Below, piece by piece: positions 54,101-62,483 of a DNA stretch of 64,000 nt. The translations under genes were made by a program, and so were the position numbers. Every line of letters begins with the position of its first letter. Position 1 is the first letter of the stretch. Source of the stretch: Demequina sp. TMPB413 (GTDB lineage: Bacteria > Actinomycetota > Actinomycetes > Actinomycetales > Demequinaceae); assembly GCF_020447105.2 (NCBI RefSeq), contig NZ_CP096184.1:1922001-1986000 (forward strand), in the 5' to 3' direction. The notes under the pieces were generated by a model. The model had not been told where the DNA came from. It ran no database searches and saw only the letters and a program-made list of their open reading frames with translations.

Positions 54101-54673
54101 TCAGTCCTCCGCGTAGACGCTCGGCTTGAGCACCGCCACGAAGGGCAAGGTCCTGTACTTCTCCGCCCAGTCGAGGCCGTAGCCGACCACAAAGTCGTTC
54201 GGGATGTCGAAGCCGATGTAGCGGACGTCGATCTCCACCTGAACGGCGTCAGGCTTGCGCAACAGGGTCGCAACCTCGACAGACTCGGCCCCTCGCGAGC
54301 GCAGGTTGCCCAGCAGCCACGACAAGGTGACGCCCGTGTCGATGATGTCCTCCACGATCAGCACGTGACGGCCGGTCAGGTCGGCGTCCAAGTCCTTGAG
54401 GATGCGCACCACGCCGGAGGACCGTGTGCCGGAGCCGTACGAGGAGACCGCCATCCAGTCCATCTGGACGTAGGGCGGGAGGCGGCGCGCGAGGTCCGCC
54501 ATCACCATCACGGCGCCCTTGAGGACGCCAACGAGCAACACCTCTTTGCCCTCGTAGTCTTCGCGAATCTGCGCGGCTATCTGGTCGAGCCTGGTGCTGA
54601 TCTGCTTCTCGGTGACAACGACGCTGCTGAAGTCATCCATGGTGAAGGCGGCTTTGGTGAAGTCGGGGCTCAC
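54101..54673 (-). CDS. hpt: Hypoxanthine phosphoribosyltransferase
   Basis: Protein of 190 residues salvaging hypoxanthine and guanine with PRPP. The PRPP-binding loop VLIVEDIIDTGVTLSWL, the GVLKGAVMVMADL loop and the C-terminal FDIPNDFVVGYGLDWAEKYR are all intact. The GTG overlaps the tilS stop, so both are coupled, an arrangement conserved widely. MDDFSSVVV (54640) is a possible shorter start. Confidence 0.94.
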   Translation of the reverse strand: MSPDFTKAAFTMDDFSSVVVTEKQISTRLDQIAAQIREDYEGKEVLLVGVLKGAVMVMADLARRLPPYVQMDWMAVSSYGSGTRSSGVVRILKDLDADLTGRHVLIVEDIIDTGVTLSWLLGNLRSRGAESVEVATLLRKPDAVQVEIDVRYIGFDIPNDFVVGYGLDWAEKYRTLPFVAVLKPSVYAED

Positions 54674-55695
54674 TCTTCGGGTCCGTTCTGGTCTGGTTGA
54701 TCGAAGCGTTCGAGGGGGTGCGTGATGATCAGCCTGCCATATTCACGCCGGGCCTCGAAGCCACCTGGCAGCGACACCGCGCCCTGTCCTGAATACGTGG
54801 TGACCAGCCGATCGAGCGCCGCCACGTGCGAAGCGGCGAGCGGTCGCGCCCCGCTGTTCTCTGCCAGCATTTTGAGCATGCGGGTCCTGATGGCATCGGG
54901 CAGGGCCGCGAGCATGTCGCAGCGCCACTCCTCCCCTGCGACCTTGGACTCCGAGTTCTGAATGGCGGTGCGAGCCTGGCGCTCCAACTCATCCGCGTCC
55001 GACTGCAGCATCGCGGCCGAGCGCGCGAGCCCCGAGATGACACCTGGCCCCAAGACGTCGACCAAGGCGGGCATCACGATCCCGCGCAGCGCCGAGCGCC
55101 GGGGACCCCCATCGGGCTCGTTCGTGGGGTCGAACCATGGCTCGAGCCCGAGCGCCTCGCACGCCGCCACCGTGTCCTTGCGTCGCAACGACAAAAAGGG
55201 CCGCACATAGCGCCCGCGCTTGACCGGCATCCCGGCAAGCGCCCTGGCCCCCGATCCACGCGCGAGCGCGAGCAGTACCGTCTCCGCCTGATCGTCCATC
55301 GTGTGACCGGTCAGGATGTGGGGGGTGAGGCCGCCTTCCAGGTCCGCGCGAGCATCGAGCGCGGCATACCTCGCGCGCCGTGCGGCAGCCTCAAGCCCGC
55401 CTTCGCGGCCCACGATCACCTTCTCCACAAACGCCGTCACGATCCCGGCCTTGCGCGCTTGAGCGACCGCCTTCTCCGCGACAACGGCCGACTCGGGAGA
55501 CAAGCCATGGTCGACGACGATGGCGCCAACGAGGAACCCCTCCTTGCGGGCCACGAAACTCGCGGCCGCGGCCAGCGCGAGGGAATCTGGCCCGCCAGAG
55601 CAAGCCACCCAGATCTTGGCCCCCATGTCGATGCCATCGAGGGCCTCGCGCACAGCATTGCGCGTCGCCGCCACGGCAGGATGAGGTCCAGTCAC
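54670..55695 (-). CDS. tilS: tRNA(Ile)-lysidine synthetase
   Basis: Protein of 341 residues from GTG 55695 (VTGPHPAVAATRNAV), preceded by GGGAG. The PP-loop ATPase motif SGGPDS lies at residues 33-38, and GHTMDDQAETVLLALARG is the second conserved block. It converts the CAU anticodon wobble base of one tRNA-Ile to lysidine. The C-terminal domain is shortened, as in other actinobacteria. Coupled to hpt. Confidence 0.93.
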   Translation of the reverse strand: MTGPHPAVAATRNAVREALDGIDMGAKIWVACSGGPDSLALAAAASFVARKEGFLVGAIVVDHGLSPESAVVAEKAVAQARKAGIVTAFVEKVIVGREGGLEAAARRARYAALDARADLEGGLTPHILTGHTMDDQAETVLLALARGSGARALAGMPVKRGRYVRPFLSLRRKDTVAACEALGLEPWFDPTNEPDGGPRRSALRGIVMPALVDVLGPGVISGLARSAAMLQSDADELERQARTAIQNSESKVAGEEWRCDMLAALPDAIRTRMLKMLAENSGARPLAASHVAALDRLVTTYSGQGAVSLPGGFEARREYGRLIITHPLERFDQPDQNGPEE

Positions 55696-55738
55696 ACTTC
55701 TCCCAGGAGGTCTGTCATGGCGGATTCGGCGAGGTCGG

Positions 55739-57145
55739 TCACTGCCGACAACCACATTCTGCCAGCGCGTCGACAAAGGCATCGATCGCGGCCCGCGGTT
55801 GGTCTTGACCATAAGGCATTCCATCGGCCAAGACGGCAAACACAAGCGGCCTGCCCTGCTCGGTGAACACGATTCCAGACAGCGCCGTCACGCCGGTGAG
55901 CGAGCCAGTCTTGGCCCGCACGACTCCGCCTCCCGGCGTCGAGATGAAACGGCCCTCGAGGGTGCCGGTCAGACCGGCCTCCGCCAGCCAACCTGGTATT
56001 TCGCCAGTGGTGTCCGCGAGCGCGGCCGCTCGCAACGTTCCCGTCAGCACTTGCGGCGGAATCCGGTTGCGCACCGAGAAGCCCGCACCGTCATACAGTT
56101 CGAGCCCAGCGAGATCGACCCCAAGCTCTGCAAGCTCCGCCCGCACGGACAGCATCGCCTCGTCGGCGACCGCGCGTCGGCCGTCGTGAACGGCGAGCAC
56201 CCTGGTCAGCACCTCGGCGATCGTGTTGTCCGACTCGTGAAGCATGTACTCGACTACTGAGCCAAGTGGCGCCGACTCGACCACGCCCACTTGCGCGCCA
56301 GCAGCTCCCGACCGGGCAGCGACCGACGTCACGGTGATCCCGCGCTCGCGCAGTCTCTCCGCAAACACGTCAGCCGTGCGCGCCGCAGGGTCGGGCCAGC
56401 GCTTCGCGTAGTCGTCGTCGGTCATCTTCCCGACGTTGATGGCCAGTCCCGTGACGGGTGCGGCGTAACCGCTGTTCAGTGCGTACGAGGGCCATTCGGT
56501 CGGGAAGGCGGGTCCTGGAAAGGACGACGTATCGAAGGCGACTTTGACGCTCGAGACGCCCTGGTCTTTGAGCGCGTCGGCCACCTGGTCGGCAAGATCG
56601 CCGACGCCAGCGAAACCGACCGCGTCACTACCGTTGCCACCGTCTTCCGCCAGCAGCATGTCGCCCCCCGCAACGATGGCGACCTCGCCGCGCACAGCGT
56701 TGTACGTTGCGACGGTCTTGAGCGTGGCGTCGGGCCCGAGCGCGCTGACCACGGCGATCGCGGTCAGCAGTTTGGTCGTGGATGCAGGGACTTGGCCGTC
56801 CGCGGCGTCCACGTCGGCAAGCACCTCGCCGGTGATGAGGTCCGTGACGGAGACATTGACGGACGTTCCCGTGCGCGGATCGTCGCGGAGCGCCTGGGCC
56901 AGGCCCTGGACGACGGTGGGGTCAGGTAGCAGCGCCGACGCGTCCAGCAGGGGCCACACGCTGGTACCAGGGGCCTCGGCCGCATCGACGGAAGGCACCT
57001 CAACGAACGCCGCAGGAGGGCCCTGCGGGACGGACGTCGTGATCCACCCGGGCACCACGTCGGCGGCATCGGCCACGGCATAGCCGCCCGCCCCCACGAC
57101 GAGGGTCAGCGGCACGAGGGTGGCCACCAATATTCGCGCCCGCAC
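55739..57145 (-). CDS. dacB: D-alanyl-D-alanine carboxypeptidase/endopeptidase (PBP4, family S13)
   Basis: Protein of 468 residues. N-terminal signal or anchor helix (about 5-25). The three active-site motifs are S-T-T-K in PASTTKLLTA, SDN in HESDNTIAEV, and KTG in VRAKTGSLTGV. It trims peptidoglycan stem peptides outside the membrane. It lies upstream of tilS-hpt and divergent from ppa, the usual actinobacterial order. Confidence 0.93.
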   Translation of the reverse strand: MRARILVATLVPLTLVVGAGGYAVADAADVVPGWITTSVPQGPPAAFVEVPSVDAAEAPGTSVWPLLDASALLPDPTVVQGLAQALRDDPRTGTSVNVSVTDLITGEVLADVDAADGQVPASTTKLLTAIAVVSALGPDATLKTVATYNAVRGEVAIVAGGDMLLAEDGGNGSDAVGFAGVGDLADQVADALKDQGVSSVKVAFDTSSFPGPAFPTEWPSYALNSGYAAPVTGLAINVGKMTDDDYAKRWPDPAARTADVFAERLRERGITVTSVAARSGAAGAQVGVVESAPLGSVVEYMLHESDNTIAEVLTRVLAVHDGRRAVADEAMLSVRAELAELGVDLAGLELYDGAGFSVRNRIPPQVLTGTLRAAALADTTGEIPGWLAEAGLTGTLEGRFISTPGGGVVRAKTGSLTGVTALSGIVFTEQGRPLVFAVLADGMPYGQDQPRAAIDAFVDALAECGCRQ

Positions 57146-57209
57146 GCGTCACCTCCCGTCGGCATGAGACTATGGGCCCAGCAATCAGACTCTACGCGCG
57201 GGAAGTGGC

Positions 57210-57731
57210 ATGGAATTCAACGTCACCGTCGAGATCCCCAAGGGATCACGGAACAAGTACGAGGTGGACCACCACACGGGCCGCATCGTGCTCGACAGGA
57301 TGCTGTTCACGTCCACCAGGTACCCCGATGATTACGGCTTCATCGACGGGACGCTTGGCCAAGACGGCGACCCACTCGACGCGCTCGTGCTGCTCGAAGA
57401 GGCGACCTTCCCAGGCTGCCAGATCCGGTGCCGCGCGCTCGGGATGTTCCGCATGCGCGACGAAGCGGGGGGCGATGATAAGGTGCTGTGCGTGCCCGTC
57501 GCCGACCAGCGCGCCGCCTGGCGTCAAGAGATCGCCGACGTCTCCGACTTCCACCGCCTTGAGGTCCAGCACTTCTTCGAGGTCTACAAGGACCTCGAGC
57601 CGGGCAAGTCGGTCGAAGGCGCCCACTGGGTGGGTCGCGAAGAGGCAGAGGCCGAGATCACGGCGTCGTTCGAGCGAGCCAAGGGCACTCCCTTCGAGCA
57701 CCACAACCCGCTGGTTCCGCCGCCTCACTAG
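57210..57731 (+). CDS. ppa: Inorganic pyrophosphatase
   Basis: Protein of 173 residues hydrolysing pyrophosphate released in biosynthesis. [41 protein letters not shown] with the three metal-binding aspartates, and the later [21 protein letters not shown] identify family I. Divergent from dacB over 64 bp, convergent with the NlpC/P60 gene. Confidence 0.95.
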   Translation: MEFNVTVEIPKGSRNKYEVDHHTGRIVLDRMLFTSTRYPDDYGFIDGTLGQDGDPLDALVLLEEATFPGCQIRCRALGMFRMRDEAGGDDKVLCVPVADQRAAWRQEIADVSDFHRLEVQHFFEVYKDLEPGKSVEGAHWVGREEAEAEITASFERAKGTPFEHHNPLVPPPH

Positions 57732-57845
57732 CCCTAGCCGGCCCGTGAGCGCGTTGCCGTCCGCGCGGTCGGAAGCGCGCGGTTGGCACAGCGCAGTCTC
57801 GGACGTGAAGACCACCCCCTAGAGCGGTCCCGCTGCGGACGACGC

Positions 57846-59174
57846 TTAGGGTCGCCCCGCCACCGGCATGAGGTTACCGACGCGCCACGAGGCGTCGAAT
57901 GACCTCACCTGAGACGGATTGCCGGGAGACGTCGCCTCCGCCACCTTGCCATTGCCCAGGTAGATCGCCACGTGGTAGATCAGGGCCGGGTCGCGGTTGG
58001 TGCCGTAGAACACCAGGTCGCCAGGGCGCAGCTCCGTCAACGGCACGTGCGCCACGGCGGCGTACTGGGTCCGAGAACTGCGCGGCAGGGTGACTCCCTG
58101 TGAACGCCATGCGGCGTAGGTGATGCCCGAGCAGTCATAACTGGGGCCGTTGCCACCGAGTTGGTAAGGCGCGCCCATGAGCGTGAGGGAGTGGTCGGCG
58201 GCTCCCTGGCCCTGCGCCGCGGTTGAGCTCCATGCGCCCGACGCTTCACCTGGGGGCGGCGTGGTCGGCGGCGGAGTCGTCGCTGGCGGGGTGGTGGCCG
58301 GAGGATTCGTGGCTGGCGGGTTGGTGGCAGGGGGGCTCGTGGGGTCGGGCGTCGACGGCTGCTGCGCGGCGTCGGCAACGGCTTGCGCGAGAGCATCCCG
58401 CTCACGCTGAGCCCGCGCTGCCGCAAGACCATCTTGGCGTTGCTGCTCGAGTTGCACGGTGGTGTTCTGGAGCGACGCGAGGCGTTCGACCGCGGCTTCG
58501 TGGGTGGCCTGCGCGTCGGCGACGGCCTGCTCGGCCACTCGCTGCGCGTCCTCCGCCTTCGCCAAGGCGGCGGCGGCGGCTTCCGCGGTCTCGGCCGCCT
58601 CGGTGGCAGCGTCGGCCGCGAAGTCGCTCATGGTGCCGGCGACCACTTCGGTGGCACGCACCTGCTGCACCACGGAGTCGACCTCTGCCGCGGCACGGCT
58701 GTAGTCCTCAGAACGCGCGACCACGTCGTCGAAACCGTCGGCCTCGAGGATCGCCTCAAGGGAGGTGAAGGATCCGCCAGAGCGATAGGCCTCCATGGCG
58801 ACAGCACCAAGGTCCGAGCGTGCCTGATCCAACTCAACCGCGGCGTCGTCAGCCCTCGTGGCGGCGGCGTCGGCCTGGGCCTTGGCGCGTTCGGCAATTT
58901 CCTGTGCTTCCAGGTAGACGTCTGCCGCCAACAACGCAGCGTTCTGAGCGTCGGCGCGGGCCTTCTCCAACTGGGCGACCGCGGCGTCAAGTTCTGCGAC
59001 GGATGTTGCTGCGTCGGCGACGGCCGCCTTCGCGGCGGCGATCTCTGCAAGTCCTGGGTACGTGTCGGCATCGGCGGTGCGCGGCGAAACAGCGACGACC
59101 CCTGCTGCTACAAAGGCGATGGCAAGAGCCAGCACCACGGGGTGCGCCCAGCGCCCAAAGAGCCGATGTGTCAC
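57846..59174 (-). CDS. Secreted NlpC/P60 peptidoglycan hydrolase (RipA/cell-wall hydrolase type)
   Basis: Protein of 442 residues from GTG 59174 (VTHRLFGRW), selected by AAAGGAG upstream. Signal peptide to about residue 34, then an Ala-rich coiled coil (about 40-270). A linker of PPATNPPAT-type repeats (about 285-320) leads to the NlpC/P60 domain (about 330-442) with catalytic Cys in SYDCSGITYAAW and His in IYHVAIYLGNG. It should cleave peptide cross-links in the cell wall during division or growth. No known riboswitch was recognised in its upstream region. Confidence 0.9.
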   Translation of the reverse strand: MTHRLFGRWAHPVVLALAIAFVAAGVVAVSPRTADADTYPGLAEIAAAKAAVADAATSVAELDAAVAQLEKARADAQNAALLAADVYLEAQEIAERAKAQADAAATRADDAAVELDQARSDLGAVAMEAYRSGGSFTSLEAILEADGFDDVVARSEDYSRAAAEVDSVVQQVRATEVVAGTMSDFAADAATEAAETAEAAAAALAKAEDAQRVAEQAVADAQATHEAAVERLASLQNTTVQLEQQRQDGLAAARAQRERDALAQAVADAAQQPSTPDPTSPPATNPPATNPPATTPPATTPPPTTPPPGEASGAWSSTAAQGQGAADHSLTLMGAPYQLGGNGPSYDCSGITYAAWRSQGVTLPRSSRTQYAAVAHVPLTELRPGDLVFYGTNRDPALIYHVAIYLGNGKVAEATSPGNPSQVRSFDASWRVGNLMPVAGRP

Positions 59175-59347
59175 GTGAAGTACTCCTTTGCCCGATCCTT
59201 GGAGATGGTAGACGGGATGCAAGACGCCGCGAAAGAGCCCTGTGGCAAGTTCCACGCGCCTGCACTGCTTATCGGCGCGACCACGCGGTGACTTGAACCG
59301 TCGCGCACCGGGACCCACGGCGATTGCTGCCCTAAGGTGGTCTCGGC

Positions 59348-60544
59348 ATGGATGACGACGGCATTGAGACAGATGCATGGGCGGCGGACGAGGGTCCGGC
59401 CGCCGATGCGCCCTTGCCCGCGAGCGCCGCTTGGCGGGAGGGAGACCACCCCGGCCGTCGTCAGTTTCTCGCGCTAGGCGACCTGCCGCTCGAGGCGGAT
59501 CCGATGGGGACGCTGCCAGGAGCGACGCTGGCCTACGAGACCTGGGGCGAACTCAACTCGGCGGGCGACAACGCGATCTACGTGGCACACGCACTCACGG
59601 GAGACAGCCACGTGTGGGGGCCTTCAGAGCCGGGTCACCACACTGGCGGCTGGTGGAACGCGATGGTCGGGCCCGGCCGGCCGATCGATCCTGACCGCCA
59701 CTTCGTCGTCTCGGCCAATGTGATAGGCGGCTGTCAGGGATCGACGGGACCAGCGTCGGCGCATCCTGACGACGGGTTGCCATGGGGGTCGCGGTTCCCT
59801 TACGTCACGATTCGCGACATGGTCTCCGCTGAGATTGCGCTCGCGGACCACTTGGGCATCGAGCGCTGGCGACTCATCACAGGTCCGTCGATGGGCGGAA
59901 TGCGCGCCATCGAGTGGGCCGTCACGGTGCCGGACCGGGTGGGAGCCATCGCGCCAGTGGGCTCCGCCGCAGCGACGACGGCCGACCAGATCGCGTGGTC
60001 GACGTCGCAAATCGCGGCGGTCAAAGCCGATCCCAAGTTTCGCGGCGGGGATTACTACGACGCGGCCGACGGCGACGGACCTCACGTGGGCCTGGGGATC
60101 GCGCGCATGATCGCGCACACCACCTATCGTTCAGAGGACGAGTTGGGCGAGCGCTTCGGGCGCTCGTTCCAAGGCGAAGGGGACCCGATCGGCAAGGGCG
60201 GACTGTTCGCCGTGCAGTCCTATCTTGAGCACCACGGACGCAAGCTCGCGCGACGCTTCGACGCCAATACCTATATCCGGCTCGTGCAAGCGATTCAGTC
60301 GCATGACGTGGGGCGCGGACGAGGCGGAGTCGAGACGGCCTTGGCTCGATACACCGGTCCGGCCCTGGTGGTGGCCGTGGACTCCGATCGCCTCTATCCG
60401 CTCAAGAACTCGCAGTTGCTGGACCGAGGGTTGTCAGGATCGTCGGGCGTGAAGGTGGTTCACTCGCCCGTGGGGCACGACGGATTCCTCGTGGAGTCAG
60501 GCCAACTCAACGCGTTCATCGCGGAGTTTGAGTCGGGTCTGTAG
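59348..60544 (+). CDS. metX: Homoserine O-acetyltransferase (copy 1)
   Basis: Protein of 398 residues, alpha/beta-hydrolase fold. The catalytic triad is Ser181 (GPSMGGM), Asp347 (VDSDRLYP) and His377 (VGHDGFL); the substrate-binding NVIGGCQGSTGP loop is present. It acetylates homoserine for methionine synthesis. AAGGTGG at 59333-59339 precedes the ATG. It is paralogous to the gene at 62484, which lies on the other side of metY. The acyl donor (acetyl or succinyl) cannot be settled from motifs alone. Confidence 0.93.
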   Translation: MDDDGIETDAWAADEGPAADAPLPASAAWREGDHPGRRQFLALGDLPLEADPMGTLPGATLAYETWGELNSAGDNAIYVAHALTGDSHVWGPSEPGHHTGGWWNAMVGPGRPIDPDRHFVVSANVIGGCQGSTGPASAHPDDGLPWGSRFPYVTIRDMVSAEIALADHLGIERWRLITGPSMGGMRAIEWAVTVPDRVGAIAPVGSAAATTADQIAWSTSQIAAVKADPKFRGGDYYDAADGDGPHVGLGIARMIAHTTYRSEDELGERFGRSFQGEGDPIGKGGLFAVQSYLEHHGRKLARRFDANTYIRLVQAIQSHDVGRGRGGVETALARYTGPALVVAVDSDRLYPLKNSQLLDRGLSGSSGVKVVHSPVGHDGFLVESGQLNAFIAEFESGL

Positions 60545-60574
60545 TCGGGCGTTCGTCGCGTGACGCCTCGAGGC

Positions 60575-60672
60575 AGACGGTGCGAACCGTCTGGTCTTGC
60601 GACACGCCGACGCCTGCGCCCCGGGAGGAGCCCCAACCGGCGCGTCGGCCGCAGAAACGGTTCGCAGTGCCG
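60575..60672. repeat. Intergenic palindromic element, type B copy 3 (98 bp)
   Basis: The left arm AGACGGTGCGAACCG (60575-60589) and right arm CGGTTCGCAGTGCCG (60658-60672) bound inner CGACACGCCG and CGGCGCGTCG. The left end alone also folds as an 8-bp hairpin with a GCGA tetraloop (CAGACGGT/ACCGTCTG, 60574-60593), 30 bp after the metX stop, which could terminate metX transcription. Confidence 0.8.
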
Positions 60673-60729
60673 GGGGCGCGGGCCCAGCCCCGTCCACTAC
60701 CCCGCCGACTGGTAGCGCCCGCCACGGTA

Positions 60730-60786
60730 CAGATGGAGCCATTCGGGGTCGCGCGGGGCTGAGGGCGGTACGAATGGAGCCATCTG
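60730..60786 (+). promoter_or_regulatory. Paired palindromic sites upstream of the metY promoter
   Basis: CAGATGGAGCCATTCG (60730-60745) and CGAATGGAGCCATCTG (60771-60786) are inverted relative to each other at 14 of 16 positions, and each is itself an ATGG/CCAT dyad. Each is preceded by CGGTAC. Their centres are 41 bp apart, about four helical turns, and the second ends 12 bp before the -35 box. This suits a dimeric regulator binding cooperatively; its identity is unknown. Confidence 0.55.
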
Positions 60787-60797
60787 CAGGGCGAGAC

Positions 60798-60827
60798 TTG
60801 CCAATTCGCGGCGCGCGACCCTAGAGT
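60798..60827 (+). promoter_or_regulatory. Predicted promoter of metY-metX
   Basis: TTGCCA (60798-60803) and TAGAGT (60822-60827) with an 18-bp spacer form a good sigma-70-type promoter. The expected start is at or near A60835, the first base of a short reading frame. Confidence 0.6.
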
Positions 60828-60834
60828 ACGAGCC

Positions 60835-60858
60835 ATGTTCCGCCGAATGTGTCGCTAG
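60835..60858 (+). CDS. Possible leaderless leader peptide MFRRMCR
   Basis: An ATG seven bases after the predicted -10 opens a seven-codon frame, Met-Phe-Arg-Arg-Met-Cys-Arg, then TAG. A 7-bp hairpin with a five-base loop follows at 60863-60881, and another 7-bp stem lies at 60897-60921. Short leaderless Cys-containing frames upstream of sulfur genes are known attenuators in mycobacteria. Here two Met codons and one Cys codon precede a methionine operon by about 230 nt. Translation and function are inferred. Confidence 0.4.
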   Translation: MFRRMCR

Positions 60859-61087
60859 TCAAGCGCACGTTTGGCGTGCGCCCGCACAGGGCGTCCCGCT
60901 CGCAACCTTGAGTCGCGAGCGAAGAACCTCCCGCGGGCCCACTCCCCACGTGTCGCTTATCCGCAGACCTGTCACGGTCGCGGGACTGGCGGCAACCTGA
61001 ACGTAGGCGGCCGGAGCAGCTCCCGGCGGTGGCCGGTCATGGAACATCCCATCCCCCATCCCCACCCCACGCAAATCAGGAGCTGAC

Positions 61088-62443
61088 ATGACCACCGAAT
61101 GGGCCTTCGAAACACAGCAGATCCACGCCGGCCAGGTGCCCGACCCCACCACGGGCGCCCGTGCACTGCCGATCTACCAGACCACCTCGTTCGTGTTCGA
61201 GGACACCACCCAGGCTGCGGCGCGCTTTGCGCTCGCTGAGCTCGGCCCCATCTACACGCGCATCGGCAATCCCACGCAGGATGCCGTCGAGCAGCGCGTG
61301 GCCGCGCTCGAGGGCGGAGTCGCGGCCTTGCTGGTCGCCTCCGGCTCCGCCGCGAACGCGCTCGCCATCCAGAACCTCGCGGAGGCTGGCGACCACATCG
61401 TCTCCTCCCCGTCGCTCTACGGGGGCACCTACAACCTGTTCCACTACACGCTGCCCAAATACGGCATCGAGGTCAGCTTTGTCGAGAACCCCGACGACCC
61501 GGAGTCGTGGCGCGCGGCCGTGAAGCCCAACACCAAGGCGTTCTTTGGCGAGTCGATCTCCAACCCCAAGCAGGACGTGCTCGACATCGAGGCCATTGCG
61601 GCCGTCGCCCACGAGACGGGCGTCCCCCTCATCGTGGACAACACGGTGGCCTCTCCCTACCTGGTGCAGCCGCTCAAGTGGGGTGCCGACATTGTCACCC
61701 ACTCGGCCACCAAGTACTTGGGCGGCCACGGCACCGCGATCGGCGGCTTGATCGTCGACGGCGGCACCTTCGACTACGCGCAAGACCCCGAGCGCTTCCC
61801 GCAGTACAACACTCCCGACCCCAGCTACAACGGCCTGACGTACGCCAAGGACCTTGGCGTCGGCTCTGCGCTTGGCGCGAACCTCGCGTTCATTCTCAAG
61901 GCGCGCGTGCAGTTGCTGCGCGACCTCGGGCCCGCCGTGTCGCCTTTCAACGCCTTCCTCATCGCACAGGGCATCGAGACCCTGAGCCTGCGCGTCGAGC
62001 GCCACGTGGAGAACGCCGTCAAGGTCGCGGACTTCCTGGAGGGCCGTGACGACGTGGAAAGCGTCGCGTACTCCGGTCTGGCCTCCTCGCCGTGGCACCA
62101 GTTGCAGCTCAAGTACGCGCCCAAGGGCGGCGGCTCGGTGCTCGCCTTCGAGATTGCGGGCGGCGCCGACGCTGGCCAGGCCTTCGTGGACGCGCTCGAG
62201 TTGCACTCACTCGTGGCCAACATTGGCGACGTGCGCTCGCTCGCGATTCACCCCGCGACCACCACGCACTCGCAGTTGACGGAGGCCGAGCAGTCGAGCG
62301 CCGGCGTCACACCCGGGCTGGTGCGACTGTCGGTGGGTCTGGAGAACATCGTCGACATCCTGGCCGACCTGGAGAAGGGCTTTGCCGCGGCCGCAGCCTT
62401 GCGCGAAGGGGCTGCCACCTCAACCGTCGCGGCCAACGCCTAA
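61088..62443 (+). CDS. metY: O-acetylhomoserine sulfhydrylase
   Basis: Protein of 451 residues, PLP-dependent Cys/Met-metabolism family. The PLP lysine is in HSATKYLGGHG, SGSAANALAI binds the phosphate, and the long segment around TYNLFHYTLPKYGIEV is characteristic of MetY rather than MetB. It makes homocysteine from O-acetylhomoserine and sulfide. AGGAG lies 5 nt before the ATG. The 40-bp gap to the second metX gene suggests an operon. Confidence 0.94.
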   Translation: MTTEWAFETQQIHAGQVPDPTTGARALPIYQTTSFVFEDTTQAAARFALAELGPIYTRIGNPTQDAVEQRVAALEGGVAALLVASGSAANALAIQNLAEAGDHIVSSPSLYGGTYNLFHYTLPKYGIEVSFVENPDDPESWRAAVKPNTKAFFGESISNPKQDVLDIEAIAAVAHETGVPLIVDNTVASPYLVQPLKWGADIVTHSATKYLGGHGTAIGGLIVDGGTFDYAQDPERFPQYNTPDPSYNGLTYAKDLGVGSALGANLAFILKARVQLLRDLGPAVSPFNAFLIAQGIETLSLRVERHVENAVKVADFLEGRDDVESVAYSGLASSPWHQLQLKYAPKGGGSVLAFEIAGGADAGQAFVDALELHSLVANIGDVRSLAIHPATTTHSQLTEAEQSSAGVTPGLVRLSVGLENIVDILADLEKGFAAAAALREGAATSTVAANA

Positions 62444-62483
62444 AGGCCGGATCGAGAGACACAGGAAGGGCTGAAGGAGTCCC

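Noticed and set aside
58255..58345. Direct repeats resembling a minisatellite or CRISPR
   Set aside because: They encode the PPATNPPAT/PPATTPPAT linker of the NlpC/P60 protein; there are no spacers and no cas genes.
59175..59345. Cyclic di-AMP (ydaO) riboswitch before the NlpC/P60 gene
   Set aside because: Such riboswitches often precede cell-wall hydrolase genes in actinobacteria, but the conserved GGGGAACC and GTCAGCTAACCCCG-like blocks are not present.
60950..61000. SAM-I-like words (CTTATC, GGGACTGGC, GGCAACC) before metY
   Set aside because: The words occur in the right order, but the segment that forms the kink-turn and P3 (TGAA-containing part between GGGACTGGC and GGCAACC) is missing, and no GTGCTAATTCC-like 3' block follows. 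A working SAM-I riboswitch cannot be supported.
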